Notes under the pieces: generated by a model
Database searches by the model: none
What the model was told of the DNA's origin: nothing
Seen by the model: only the letters and a program-made list of their open reading frames with translations
Part shown: positions 8,048 through 17,046 of the stretch, in pieces
Position numbering within the stretch: position 1 is the first letter of the stretch
Layout: each line of letters starts with the position of its first letter
Translations under genes and position numbers: made by a program
Source: Litoribaculum gwangyangense
GTDB taxonomy: Bacteria > Bacteroidota > Bacteroidia > Flavobacteriales > Flavobacteriaceae
Assembly (NCBI RefSeq): GCF_039543505.1
Contig: NZ_BAABJW010000001.1
Span: 186,001 to 250,000, forward strand
Direction: 5' to 3'
Length of the DNA stretch: 64,000 nucleotides

Positions 8048-9664
8048 ATGAAAACGAAATTATGTTTTTTCATTTTCCTTGTGTCTAATATTGTTATTAG
8101 TCAAGGTCCTTCAAATTTGATAGCTTCAAACTATTCTGAAAATAAAACCAATACATTTTTTAAACCTTCTGCTAAGCCCTTAATAGAAGCCAACGGCTTT
8201 GATTTTGAACTTTTAGATGCTGGGGTAAATTCTGAATTCTCAGAAATCGGTTCTGGCTTTTTTAGAAATAAGCTTATTATGGTATCTTCAAAAAAAATAG
8301 GTGGATTTGCAAAAATTGATCGGAATACTGGAGAAGCTTTTAAAGAATTGTTTTGTTTAGATATTGATAGAAATGGTGCTTTAAGTTCACCTATGTTGTT
8401 CAGTAGAATACTTAACACCAATGATAGTGAAGACCAATTAACATTTTCTCCTGATCAAAAAACGGTCTATTACACCAGAAGCAAGGCAGAAAACTCTCTT
8501 GAATTTAAGCTTTACAAAGGTATACTTGAAGAAAACTCTCACGGTAATTGGATAAATAATGAACTTTTGAGTATTAATAAAGATCATGTTTCTATCGAAA
8601 CGCCATATGTAAACCATGCAGGAGATAAATTATATTTTTCAGCTAACTTTCCTGATGCTATTGGTGGTTTTGATTTATATGTTTCTGATATTTATGCTGA
8701 TGGCTCTTTAGGTACCCCTGTGAACTTAGGAAGTTCTGTTAACACCTCTTCAGATGATAAATACCCATCATTATCAATGGATGACAAATACTTATATTTT
8801 TCTTCTAAAGGGCATGAAAACTTAGGGGGTTATGATCTTTTTGTTAGTAAAATTTCAAAAAACGGGTACAAAACTCCCAGAAATTTAGGTAACACTATCA
8901 ATACATCTTATGATGAAATCGCTTACTTTTTGGCTGCCAAAGACAAAGGTTATGTTTCTTCCAACAGACCAAACGGTAAAGGACGTTATGATATTTACAC
9001 AGCTGTAAACGATGAAGTAATTCAAACTTTAGAAGGTAAAATTTTAGACTTAGAGACAAAAATAAAACTTCCTAACACGGTTGTAATTTTAAAAGACGAA
9101 GATGGTGAGGAACTTGCAAAAATAACTACCGGTGAGGATGCTACTTACAAATTTAATGTTGTGCCTTTTGAAAACTATATTCTTTCAACTCATAAAGATG
9201 GATTTAAAGATGCATCAGTAGATTTTTTAGCGAATAGAGGCGTAAAAACCACTTACAATAAAAACTTAGAATTACTAACAACAGAACCTGTAATTGCTAA
9301 AGTTGAAGATGAAATGCGCATTGTTTTAGAAAATATTTATTTTGACTTTAATAAATATTCCGTTAAAGAAGAATCAACCATATCGCTAAACAAAGTTGTA
9401 AAAGTACTTAAAGACAACCCTGAAATGACTTTAGCAATTAATGCTCATACTGATAATAAGGGCAAGGATTCTTATAACTTAAACCTATCTAACAAACGTG
9501 CTGCATCTGCCGTAAAATACCTAATTAAAAATGGTATTAGCAAAGATAGGTTACAATCCAAAGGCTATGGTGAAAGTAAACCATTAATAGATTGTAAAAA
9601 TAATTGCTCTGAAGAGGATTTACAAGCTAACCGCCGTGTAGAGTTTGTGATTTTGGAAGAGTAA
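8048..9664 (+). CDS. OmpA-family protein with PD40 beta-propeller repeats
   Basis: A 538-residue exported protein: signal peptide (about residues 1-19, ending VISQ), then WD40/PD40-like propeller repeats (TYYTRSK, LYFSANFPDAIGGFDLYVSD, LYFSSKGHENLGGYDLFVSK, GYVSSNRP). A carboxypeptidase-regulatory-like segment follows, and then a C-terminal OmpA peptidoglycan-binding domain (IYFDFNKYSV to NRRVEFVI). The layout matches the PorE/gliding-associated OmpA proteins of Bacteroidetes, which bridge the outer membrane and peptidoglycan. It is not beside other type IX genes here, so a role in that system is inference. A bidirectional terminator follows at 9862-9888. Confidence 0.85.
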   Translation: MKTKLCFFIFLVSNIVISQGPSNLIASNYSENKTNTFFKPSAKPLIEANGFDFELLDAGVNSEFSEIGSGFFRNKLIMVSSKKIGGFAKIDRNTGEAFKELFCLDIDRNGALSSPMLFSRILNTNDSEDQLTFSPDQKTVYYTRSKAENSLEFKLYKGILEENSHGNWINNELLSINKDHVSIETPYVNHAGDKLYFSANFPDAIGGFDLYVSDIYADGSLGTPVNLGSSVNTSSDDKYPSLSMDDKYLYFSSKGHENLGGYDLFVSKISKNGYKTPRNLGNTINTSYDEIAYFLAAKDKGYVSSNRPNGKGRYDIYTAVNDEVIQTLEGKILDLETKIKLPNTVVILKDEDGEELAKITTGEDATYKFNVVPFENYILSTHKDGFKDASVDFLANRGVKTTYNKNLELLTTEPVIAKVEDEMRIVLENIYFDFNKYSVKEESTISLNKVVKVLKDNPEMTLAINAHTDNKGKDSYNLNLSNKRAASAVKYLIKNGISKDRLQSKGYGESKPLIDCKNNCSEEDLQANRRVEFVILEE

Positions 9665-9861
9665 AAATTATCGGCAAACTGTTTTAAAACCGATGAAGTG
9701 CTCAGCCAAAAGTTTTTAAACGAGTATTTTGTCTTATTATCTAAAAGGAAAATAATACTATTGCCAAATATTAGGTTTAATAATACTTTTGGGAAAGTTT
9801 TAGTAATAAAATGAAAATTTTCCATAATGTCCATTATTAATTAAAATCCATAAAAAATAAA

Positions 9862-9888
9862 AAACCACGCTAATAGCGTGGTTTTTTT
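9862..9888. terminator. Bidirectional terminator between ompA-like gene and clpX
   Basis: A perfect 9-bp stem AAACCACGC (9862-9870) / GCGTGGTTT (9876-9884) with loop TAATA. T-runs on the plus side (9882-9888) and A-runs on the other allow it to serve both convergent genes. Confidence 0.85.
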
Positions 9889-9908
9889 ATAATGAAAACG
9901 TAATTTTT

Positions 9909-11141
9909 TTAAGAAACTGCTTTAAGTTTCTTCAATGTTGTTTTGGTTAATTTATCCTCTGCGTAAGACTTCGTGACATTTAATTTTTTCTCGTCGCTAC
10001 TTGGGAGTTCAAACATGGCATCTGTTAAAATTTCTTCACAAAGTGAACGCAAGCCTCTTGCTCCAAGTTTATACTCAATGGCTTTATTTACAATAAAATC
10101 TAAGGCACCATCTGATATACTAAAGTCGATATCATCCATAGAAAACAATTTCTTATACTGTTTTATAATGGCATTTTTAGGCTCTGTAAGAATGGCTCTT
10201 AAGGTATCAGCATCCAAAGGATCCATATAAGTTAGTACTGGAAGTCTTCCAATAATTTCTGGAATCAATCCAAAATCTTTTAAATCTTTTGGAATGATGT
10301 ATTGCAATAAGTGGTTTTGGTCTACTACATTATCAGAAATGGATGCACTGTAACCTACAGCCTGCATATTTAGGCGCTTTGAAATATGACGTTCAATGCC
10401 ATCAAAAGCACCTCCTGCAATGAATAAAATATTTTCAGTATTAACTTCAATGAATTTTTGATCTGGGTGTTTTCTACCTCCTTTGGGTGGTACATTAACA
10501 ATCGTTCCTTCCAATAATTTTAACAGGGCTTGTTGCACACCTTCTCCAGACACATCACGTGTTATTGAAGGATTGTCACTCTTACGAGCTATTTTATCAA
10601 TTTCATCAATAAACACAATACCCTTTTCAGCTTTCTCCAAATTATAATCGGCTGCTTGCAATAATCGGGTTAAAATACTTTCTACATCTTCTCCAACATA
10701 GCCTGCTTCCGTTAAAACGGTAGCATCTACAATAGCTAAAGGCACATTAAGCATTTTTGCAATGGTTTTTGCCATTAAAGTTTTACCTGTACCTGTTTGG
10801 CCTACCATGATGATATTACTCTTTTGGATATCAATATCATCTTTTGTGGTTGGTTGAAGCAAACGTTTGTAATGATTATATACCGCAACAGACATGACCT
10901 TTTTGGTCATATTTTGACCTATGATATACTCATCTAAAAAAGCTTTTATTTGTTGAGGTTTACGAAGTTTTAATTCGGCTGATAAATCACTACTATCACT
11001 TTGTTTGGATTCTTCAAGTACAATACCGTGGGCTTGCTCAATACATCTATCACATATATGAGCATCTAATCCTGCTATTAATAAGTTAGTTTCAGGTTTT
11101 TTACGACCACAAAACGAACATTCCAATTCTTCTTTTGCCAT
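9909..11141 (-). CDS. clpX: ATP-dependent Clp protease ATP-binding subunit ClpX
   Basis: A 410-residue AAA+ unfoldase. It has the N-terminal zinc-binding domain (CSFCGRKK and CDRCIE), Walker A GQTGTGKT, Walker B VFIDEIDK, the pore-loop region GYVGEDVESIL, and the sensor-2 segment KLGARGLRSLCEEIL. It feeds unfolded substrates to ClpP in the cytoplasm. It lies 75 nt downstream of clpP on the same strand with no terminator between, consistent with a clpP-clpX operon. It ends at the bidirectional terminator at 9862-9888. Confidence 0.97.
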   Translation of the reverse strand: MAKEELECSFCGRKKPETNLLIAGLDAHICDRCIEQAHGIVLEESKQSDSSDLSAELKLRKPQQIKAFLDEYIIGQNMTKKVMSVAVYNHYKRLLQPTTKDDIDIQKSNIIMVGQTGTGKTLMAKTIAKMLNVPLAIVDATVLTEAGYVGEDVESILTRLLQAADYNLEKAEKGIVFIDEIDKIARKSDNPSITRDVSGEGVQQALLKLLEGTIVNVPPKGGRKHPDQKFIEVNTENILFIAGGAFDGIERHISKRLNMQAVGYSASISDNVVDQNHLLQYIIPKDLKDFGLIPEIIGRLPVLTYMDPLDADTLRAILTEPKNAIIKQYKKLFSMDDIDFSISDGALDFIVNKAIEYKLGARGLRSLCEEILTDAMFELPSSDEKKLNVTKSYAEDKLTKTTLKKLKAVS

Positions 11142-11216
11142 TAATCTAAATTCAGTCTTTTGAGATAATTTCTTTAATTACCTCTGTAACAATTCTTTAA
11201 AATTACTAATTTTTAT

Positions 11217-11891
11217 TTAATTACGAGCTAAAATCTCGTCAATCATGCCATACTCCTTAGCTTTATCGGCTTTCATCCAGTAATCTCTATCACTATCCTC
11301 ATACACTTTGTCGTAATCTTGGCCTGAATGCTTACTAATGATTTTATAGAGTTCTTCTTTCAAAATCAATATCTCTCTTGCGGTAATTTCAATGTCACTC
11401 GCTTGACCTTGAGCACCACCCAAAGGTTGGTGAATCATAACTCTCGAATGCGTAAGACCACTTCGTTTTCCCTTTTTTCCAGCACACAATAACACAGCCC
11501 CCATGGAAGCTGCCATTCCTGTGCAAATGGTTGCTACATCAGGCTTTATAAATTGCATGGTATCATAAATACCCAAACCTGCGTAAACACTACCACCTGG
11601 AGAATTAATATAAATTTGAATATCTTTTGAGGAATCGGTACTTTCTAAGAACAATAATTGAGCTTGAATTATATTAGCCACTTGATCGTTTATAGCGGTT
11701 CCTAAAAAAATAATTCTGTCCATCATTAAGCGCGAAAACACATCAAAAATAGCAATGTTCATTTGGCGCTCTTCAATAATATTTGGGGTTAAATTAGTTG
11801 GGTACATACTACTTATTATTTTGTTGTAATAAGTACTGCTTATCCCTTGATCTTTAATCGCGAATTTTTCAAATTCTTTTGCGTAATCCAT
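11217..11891 (-). CDS. clpP: ATP-dependent Clp protease proteolytic subunit ClpP
   Basis: I choose the start at 11891 (224 residues, MDYAKEFEKFAIKDQ), because family members begin here and the nine upstream residues are unlike the family. The catalytic triad is Ser129 (in GMAASMGAV), His154 (in MIHQPLGG) and Asp203 (in DSDRDYW). It forms the tetradecameric serine protease that partners ClpX. The tig terminator (11979-12004) separates it from trigger factor. An inverted repeat ATTGAC-N14-GTCAAT lies in its leader at 11919-11944. Confidence 0.96.
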   Translation of the reverse strand: MDYAKEFEKFAIKDQGISSTYYNKIISSMYPTNLTPNIIEERQMNIAIFDVFSRLMMDRIIFLGTAINDQVANIIQAQLLFLESTDSSKDIQIYINSPGGSVYAGLGIYDTMQFIKPDVATICTGMAASMGAVLLCAGKKGKRSGLTHSRVMIHQPLGGAQGQASDIEITAREILILKEELYKIISKHSGQDYDKVYEDSDRDYWMKADKAKEYGMIDEILARN

Positions 11892-11972
11892 AATTGATTC
11901 TATATTTTTTATTAACACATTGACTGTTAGTATTTTGTGTCAATCTATTTTGTTTAAGATTAATTTTTCAAT

Positions 11973-12004
11973 AAAAAAGCGCCTAAATCTAGCGATTTAA
12001 GCGC
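11973..12004 (-). terminator. Intrinsic terminator after tig
   Basis: An 11-bp stem with one mismatch: 12004-11994 pairs with 11989-11979, loop GCTA on the minus strand, followed by TTTTTT (11978-11973). It separates tig from clpP transcription. Confidence 0.8.
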
Positions 12005-12029
12005 TTAAATATAAGCATTTATTCTTTAT

Positions 12030-13358
12030 TTACTTATCGCCATAAACTTCTTTAACAAAGTTTTCATAAGTTAATTCCTTTACTTTAAGATTTGCTTTTT
12101 CTTTGTAAAGATTTAGTAATTTTTGACTTATAAGTTGCTCAGAAATCCTACGTGCTTCATCTTGATTTGACAATACGCGCGCCGCAATATCGTCTAATTC
12201 TTTATCGGAAGGATTCATTTGACCAAACTGTGCCATTTGAGCCTTAATCATATCCCTGGCATGGTTTTTAATATCGTCCATAGTTACCTTAATATCGTTT
12301 TCTTCAATCAACTTGCCTTCTATTAATTGATAGCGTAAGCTTTTCTCAGACTTTTGATATTCTTCTTTTGCTTGGTCTAAATCCATTTCCTTTTCACCAG
12401 CAGTTTGCATCCATTTGGTTAAAAATTGTGCTGGTAAATCAAACTTGGTATTTTCAACCAAATATTCAGTAACATCATTTAATAATTTTTGATCGGCTTG
12501 CTGCTTGAATTGCTTTTCAGCGTCTTCTTTTATTTTGTTCTTCAACTCAGTAACAGATGTTACAATTCCTTTTCCAAAAAGTTTGTCAAATAATTCTTGA
12601 TCTAAATCGGCCAATTCCCGTTTGTTAATTTCTTTAATTTCAAAATTAACTTCAATATCTAAGCCATGTATGTCATCATGACCAAGTTTTAACGCATGCA
12701 TTAATTCATGGTCATCATCATAGAGCCCTTTAGTTTTTAAGGTGATAACATCGCCAACTTTGGCGCCAATAAATTGTTTTTCGGTAGATTTTCCTTTAAA
12801 CTTATCTAAAGTAATAGCAACCGTGTTGTCTATTTCCTTTTCTTCGTTAGTGAAAGTTCCTCTTATTTCACTATCCTTTTCAACCACATTTTGAGAAACC
12901 AGTTTGCCGTATTGTTTTTGAATACGCTCCACTTGCTCATCAATCATTTTTTTATCGGCTACTATATGATATTGTGTAATGGACTTTTTGCTTTTTAAAT
13001 CTACATTAAATTCTGGAGCTAAACCTAATTCAAATTCAAAGGAAAAACCATCGGCATCCCAGTTTATTTCATCTTGAGGTTTAGGCAAGGGTTGCCCCAA
13101 TACATCTAACTTTTCTTCGGTTAAATATTTATTTAAAGCATCTTGTAAAAGTTTGTTTACTTCATCTACCAACACTGCTTTTCCGTATTGCTTTTTAACC
13201 ATACCCATTGGTACATGCCCTTTTCTAAAACCAGGAATGTTAGCTGTTTTACGATAATCTGTTAAGATTTTCTCTACTTTATCACTATAATCTTCTTTAG
13301 CGATATCTACTTTTACGACAGCATTTAATGCATCTACGTTTTCTCTTGTAATATTCAT
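12030..13358 (-). CDS. tig: Trigger factor
   Basis: A 442-residue ribosome-associated chaperone. The N-terminal ribosome-binding domain contains TANIPGFRKGHVPMGMVKK (about residues 37-55), where GFRKG is the ribosome contact signature. A diverged PPIase-like domain and the helical C-terminal arms follow. Bacteroidetes trigger factors have a reduced or atypical FKBP domain, and here the middle segment is hard to align with the E. coli form. The gene sits upstream of clpP-clpX as in many bacteria, but has its own terminator and a clear promoter (13425-13396). Confidence 0.92.
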   Translation of the reverse strand: MNITRENVDALNAVVKVDIAKEDYSDKVEKILTDYRKTANIPGFRKGHVPMGMVKKQYGKAVLVDEVNKLLQDALNKYLTEEKLDVLGQPLPKPQDEINWDADGFSFEFELGLAPEFNVDLKSKKSITQYHIVADKKMIDEQVERIQKQYGKLVSQNVVEKDSEIRGTFTNEEKEIDNTVAITLDKFKGKSTEKQFIGAKVGDVITLKTKGLYDDDHELMHALKLGHDDIHGLDIEVNFEIKEINKRELADLDQELFDKLFGKGIVTSVTELKNKIKEDAEKQFKQQADQKLLNDVTEYLVENTKFDLPAQFLTKWMQTAGEKEMDLDQAKEEYQKSEKSLRYQLIEGKLIEENDIKVTMDDIKNHARDMIKAQMAQFGQMNPSDKELDDIAARVLSNQDEARRISEQLISQKLLNLYKEKANLKVKELTYENFVKEVYGDK

Positions 13359-13387
13359 TTTAAAAATCGATTCTTTTTAAACCAAAA

Positions 13388-13422
13388 TTGGGATGCAAAA
13401 ATAGTACATTTTTGCATCCCAA
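13388..13422. repeat. Perfect 15-bp inverted repeat over the tig promoter
   Basis: TTGGGATGCAAAAAT (13388-13402), loop AGTAC, ATTTTTGCATCCCAA (13408-13422). It covers almost the whole spacer, the -7 box and the expected transcription start of tig. It could be an operator, a 5'-end hairpin, or the terminator of the upstream holin-like gene. On the minus strand only a short T-run (TTTT) follows. Confidence 0.75.
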
Positions 13423-13425
13423 CAA
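13396..13425 (-). promoter_or_regulatory. tig promoter (TTG-N19-TATTTTTG)
   Basis: Minus strand: TTG at 13425-13423, a 19-nt spacer, and TATTTTTG at 13403-13396. This is a full match to the Bacteroidetes housekeeping consensus. The predicted start of transcription is near 13390, about 30 nt before the tig start codon. Confidence 0.75.
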
Positions 13426-13450
13426 AGTTTTTAATTGCTTGATTTTGAAG

Positions 13451-13804
13451 CTATTTTTTGTCTTCTTTTAAAAGCGAATGAAGTATCGATTGTAGGACCG
13501 AAAGTAAAATACTAAATAACACAGCAATCCAAATACTACTAACCGAAAAACCATCGATTAATTTATCAGCCAACAAAATAATTAAAGCGTTAATTATCAA
13601 TAAAAACAGACCTAATGTTACAATAGTTATAGGTAAGGTTAGAATTACTAAAATAGGTTTTACAAACAGATTCAATACGGATAAAACAACAGCTACTATT
13701 ATTGCTGTGATGTAAGAATCTAAAGTAACTCCGTTATTCCTTAACAAATAGGATATAATAAATACGGCGACGGCGTTTAATAAAAGTTTGATTATGAGCT
13801 TCAT
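13451..13804 (-). CDS. Phage holin family / Mycobacterium-type four-TMS protein
   Basis: A 117-residue protein made almost entirely of four hydrophobic helices (about 5-22, 30-48, 56-78 and 90-112), matching the family annotated as phage holin family 4 (YvlD-like). No phage genes are nearby, so the name is historical. It is a chromosomal membrane protein of unknown role. It is the last gene of the pdxJ-hydrolase-holin-like operon, 30 nt after the hydrolase. Confidence 0.75.
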   Translation of the reverse strand: MKLIIKLLLNAVAVFIISYLLRNNGVTLDSYITAIIVAVVLSVLNLFVKPILVILTLPITIVTLGLFLLIINALIILLADKLIDGFSVSSIWIAVLFSILLSVLQSILHSLLKEDKK

Positions 13805-13834
13805 GTTTTTTGAATTTTACTAAATGTACAAAAA

Positions 13835-14599
13835 CTAAGAAACAAAATCCATAACCGCTTCAAAAAACTCATCTGGATTCTCGGCATGTAACCAATGGCC
13901 TGCATTGGAAATGGTTTCTATTTTGGCCTTTGGAAAATGGTTTTTTATAATATTTTCATCATCAATACCAATATATTCTGATCGGTCTCCTCGTAAAAAC
14001 AAGGTGTCTTTTTCAAAAACAGCATAAGTTGGTAATGCTTCACCAACTTCGGCCACTTCATTTTTTAACACTTCTAAATTCATGCGAAGTGCCAAGGTGC
14101 CTTTTTCTTTCCAATACAGGTTTTTTAACAAAAATTGGCGTGTGCCAAAATCGCTAACATAATGACTTAAAACATCATCGGCTTCACCCCTACTTTTAAT
14201 ATTATCAAAATTTAAAGCACTTAAGCCATTTAAAATACCATCATGATGTACAGGATAAAAACGTGGTGAAATGTCGGCAACCAGCAATTTTGAAACCATT
14301 TCTGGATGTTCTGTGGCAAATAGCATAGCGGTTTTTCCACCCATAGAATGACCCAAAAGGATAACATCCAGTAATTGATGTTCTTCACAATAATTTTTTA
14401 AGTCTTCAGCAAGGACCTCATAATTAAATGTATTACTCCAAAAACTACGCCCGTGGTTTCGTTGGTCAATTAAATGCACCTGAAAACCTACTTCGCTAAA
14501 TTGTGTGCCGAGTGTTTTCCAGTTATCACTCATGCCTAAAAAGCCATGTAAAATAACAAATGGTTTTCCTTCGCCTAGTATGTTTGAACTTAAAAGCAT
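13835..14599 (-). CDS. Alpha/beta-fold hydrolase (YbfF-like)
   Basis: A 254-residue alpha/beta hydrolase. It shows the HGFLGMSDNW oxyanion region near residue 19, the nucleophile elbow GHSMGG (Ser near residue 99), and a late HW segment (NAGHWLHAENP) carrying the catalytic His. It resembles YbfF-type carboxylesterases that hydrolyse short acyl esters or acyl-CoA. The natural substrate is unknown. Its start overlaps the pdxJ stop by one base, which indicates translational coupling. Confidence 0.85.
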   Translation of the reverse strand: MLLSSNILGEGKPFVILHGFLGMSDNWKTLGTQFSEVGFQVHLIDQRNHGRSFWSNTFNYEVLAEDLKNYCEEHQLLDVILLGHSMGGKTAMLFATEHPEMVSKLLVADISPRFYPVHHDGILNGLSALNFDNIKSRGEADDVLSHYVSDFGTRQFLLKNLYWKEKGTLALRMNLEVLKNEVAEVGEALPTYAVFEKDTLFLRGDRSEYIGIDDENIIKNHFPKAKIETISNAGHWLHAENPDEFFEAVMDFVS

Positions 14600-15312
14600 T
14601 ACTTCAGTTTTTGTAAATACATCTGAATAACATTTTCCACTCCCAAGTATAAACTTTCTGTAATTAAAGCATGTCCTATGGAGACTTCCAACAAATTAGG
14701 AACATTGTCCTTAAAAAACTTAATGTTGTCCAATGATAAGTCATGACCAGCATTGATTCCCAACCCTAAATTATTTGCCAACTCTGCACTTTCAAAGTAA
14801 GGTTTTACAGCTTCCTTATTTCCTAAACTAAATTGATGAGCAAAGGCTTCGGTGTATAACTCAATCCTATCAGTTCCAGTGGCTTTAGCACCTTCAATTT
14901 GTTTTAAAACAGGATCCACAAAAATGGAGGTTCTTATCCCATTTTGTTGAAATTCCTTAATCACATCAATCAAAAAATCTTTGTGTTTTATGGTATCCCA
15001 ACCAGCATTACTGGTAATGGCATCAACAGCATCGGGAACCAAGGTTACTTGTGTTGGTTTTACCTCTAAAACTAAGTTGATAAAGGAATCGATTGGATTC
15101 CCTTCTATATTATACTCAGTATAAACCTGTGGTTTTAAATCGCGAGCATCCTGGTAGCGAATATGACGTTCATCAGGTCTAGGGTGAATGGTTACCCCTT
15201 CTGCACCAAAACGTTGGACATCTTGAGCAAACTGCACTACATTTGGCACATCACCTCCTCTAGAATTTCTTAATGTTGCAATCTTGTTAATATTAACACT
15301 TAACTTAGTCAT
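14599..15312 (-). CDS. pdxJ: Pyridoxine 5'-phosphate synthase PdxJ
   Basis: I choose the start at 15312 (237 residues, MTKLSVNINKIATLRNSRGG), which matches the family N-terminus; the seven extra upstream residues do not. PdxJ condenses 1-deoxyxylulose 5-phosphate with 3-amino-2-oxopropyl phosphate in the deoxyxylulose-dependent vitamin B6 pathway. Motifs seen include GAEGVTIHPRPDERHIRYQD, TLVPDAVD and GINAGHDLSLDN. It is the first gene of an operon with the hydrolase and holin-like gene. A TATTTTTG box lies at 15338-15331, just upstream. Confidence 0.95.
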   Translation of the reverse strand: MTKLSVNINKIATLRNSRGGDVPNVVQFAQDVQRFGAEGVTIHPRPDERHIRYQDARDLKPQVYTEYNIEGNPIDSFINLVLEVKPTQVTLVPDAVDAITSNAGWDTIKHKDFLIDVIKEFQQNGIRTSIFVDPVLKQIEGAKATGTDRIELYTEAFAHQFSLGNKEAVKPYFESAELANNLGLGINAGHDLSLDNIKFFKDNVPNLLEVSIGHALITESLYLGVENVIQMYLQKLK

Positions 15313-15330
15313 TCCATAAATTTTAAAACA

Positions 15331-15338
15331 CAAAAATA
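15331..15338 (-). promoter_or_regulatory. -7 box of pdxJ promoter
   Basis: TATTTTTG on the minus strand, a full -7 match, 19 nt before the chosen pdxJ start. No TTG box is found at the usual distance. The box falls inside the longer version of the pdxJ frame, which supports the shorter start. Confidence 0.55.
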
Positions 15339-15399
15339 CAAACTAGAAAAGGCTTACATAGCTTTTTTTTGATTAATTTGCATATCTTAAAAGGCTTTA

Positions 15400-16059
15400 A
15401 TGAAACTTTCAGAATATATTATTAACGATGTAAAACCATTGAACAGCAAGAACAAAATTAGTGACTTGCAAGAGTTGTTTAATCAGTTAACTTTTTCTCA
15501 TATTCCTGTTAAAGATGACAATAATACGTATTTAGGTAGTTTTTCGGAAACCGATGCGCATTGTTTTGAAAGCGACAAAACACTGGATGAATACAAATAT
15601 GCTATTGAAGATTTTTTTGTGCGCGACAACACTTTAATGCTCGATGTTTTGGAAGCGTTTGCAGTTAACTCTGCCAATATTATGCCTGTTTTGAATGAGC
15701 GAAACGAATACCTAGGGTATTATGAACTCAATGACATCATTAGCTTATTTGGAGACTCACCATTTTTTGCAGAACCAGGAGGTGTTTTAGTAGTTGAAAA
15801 GGGCATTAATGATTATTCGTTTAGTGAATTGAGCCAAATAGTGGAGTCTAATGGCGGTAAACTTTTGGGAGCTTTTATTTCTAAAATGAATAGTGATTTG
15901 GTTCAAATAACCTTGAAAATTAGTAGTACCGGGCTTAACGAAATCATACAAACCTTTCGGAGATATAGTTATAATATTGTATCAGGACACGAGGAAGATA
16001 GCTATATTGAAAGTTTGAAAGAACGTTCGGATTATTTAAAACGATATTTAAGCATTTAA
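15400..16059 (+). CDS. CBS domain protein
   Basis: A 219-residue cytoplasmic protein with two CBS motifs: one near residues 15-60 (SHIPVKDDNNTYLGSFSETD) and a second near 75-120 (NIMPVLNERNEYLGYYELND). A C-terminal segment follows that resembles an ACT-like fold. CBS pairs bind adenine nucleotides and regulate attached or partner enzymes. It lies 3 nt before nadK, so the two are almost certainly co-transcribed. That makes an energy- or NAD-related regulatory link plausible, but this is inference. Confidence 0.85.
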   Translation: MKLSEYIINDVKPLNSKNKISDLQELFNQLTFSHIPVKDDNNTYLGSFSETDAHCFESDKTLDEYKYAIEDFFVRDNTLMLDVLEAFAVNSANIMPVLNERNEYLGYYELNDIISLFGDSPFFAEPGGVLVVEKGINDYSFSELSQIVESNGGKLLGAFISKMNSDLVQITLKISSTGLNEIIQTFRRYSYNIVSGHEEDSYIESLKERSDYLKRYLSI

Positions 16060-16062
16060 GCT

Positions 16063-16947
16063 ATGAGAGTTGCTGTTTTTGGTCGATTTTATAATAAAAC
16101 TACAAGTGCTTCGGTTCTGACACTCTTTAATTACTTACTTAAAAAAGATGTAGACGCTTACATTGAAACCGAATTCTATAATCTTATAAAGAACAACTCA
16201 TCTATTATAAAGGATTTCGAATCCTTCAAAATATTTGACACTTTAGACACTTCTTTTGATTTACTTATAAGTGTTGGAGGTGATGGCACTATTTTAAGAG
16301 CCATTACATTTGTTAAAGATATTGATATCCCTATTGTAGGAATCAATACTGGTAGACTCGGGTTTTTGGCGACCATACAAGTAGATGCCATTGAGCAAGC
16401 CATTCAAAATATCATAGACGGAAAATATAAAATATCTAAACGCAGTTTACTTTCGATAGAAACCACTCCAGAAAATAGTGATATCACTGAAATGAATTTT
16501 GCTTTGAACGAAATTACTGTTAGCAGAAAAAATACCACATCTATGATTACTGTTGAAACCTATTTGGATGGTGAATATTTAACATCCTACTGGAGCGACG
16601 GCTTAATTATTTCAACACCAACGGGGTCAACGGGCTATTCCTTAAGCTGCGGCGGCCCTGTAATCACTCCTGGAGCCAATAGTTTAGTTTTAACGCCCAT
16701 TGCACCGCACAATTTAAGTGCACGCCCCTTGGTTATTCCAGATTCAACCGAAATTCGGTTAAGAGTCGATGGACGCGAAGAACAGCATTTGGTATCATTA
16801 GACTCTAGAATTGCCACTCTGGATAATGGTACTATCATCACAATAAAAAAGGCCAATTTTAAAATTAAAATGATTGACCTTTTCGGAGAAAGCTTTTTGG
16901 ATACCTTACGCAAAAAACTACTTTGGGGCGAAGACAGGCGTAATTAA
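16063..16947 (+). CDS. nadK: NAD kinase
   Basis: A 294-residue ATP-NAD kinase that phosphorylates NAD to NADP. The catalytic GGDGT motif is in SVGGDGTILRAI (near residue 72). NTGRLGFLA and STPTGSTGYSLSCGGP form the NAD-binding site. Length is normal. It follows the CBS gene by 3 nt. The next gene has its own promoter (17001-17029). Confidence 0.97.
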   Translation: MRVAVFGRFYNKTTSASVLTLFNYLLKKDVDAYIETEFYNLIKNNSSIIKDFESFKIFDTLDTSFDLLISVGGDGTILRAITFVKDIDIPIVGINTGRLGFLATIQVDAIEQAIQNIIDGKYKISKRSLLSIETTPENSDITEMNFALNEITVSRKNTTSMITVETYLDGEYLTSYWSDGLIISTPTGSTGYSLSCGGPVITPGANSLVLTPIAPHNLSARPLVIPDSTEIRLRVDGREEQHLVSLDSRIATLDNGTIITIKKANFKIKMIDLFGESFLDTLRKKLLWGEDRRN

Positions 16948-17000
16948 ACAATAATTCAAAAGAAATTCTGTTTTAAACTCATACTATTGGGTTCATATTA

Positions 17001-17029
17001 TTGTGAACTCATCATATTTATTATATTTG
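17001..17029 (+). promoter_or_regulatory. Promoter of the DUF6089-uppS-bamA operon
   Basis: TTG (17001-17003), 18 nt, TATATTTG (17022-17029), a full consensus match. Transcription would start near 17035, about 12 nt before the DUF6089 start codon. An inverted repeat GTTCA-N8-TGAAC (16991-17008) overlaps the -33 box. Confidence 0.75.
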
Positions 17030-17046
17030 CAAACTTTTGAATATTT

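Noticed and set aside
9565..9834. Open frame on the minus strand between the OmpA-like gene and the terminator
   Set aside because: It mostly overlaps the OmpA coding region, has no family similarity and reads as low-quality, Ser/Asn-rich sequence.
13451..13804. Phage remnant suggested by the holin family name
   Set aside because: No integrase, attachment site, lysin or structural gene is nearby, and it sits in a housekeeping operon.
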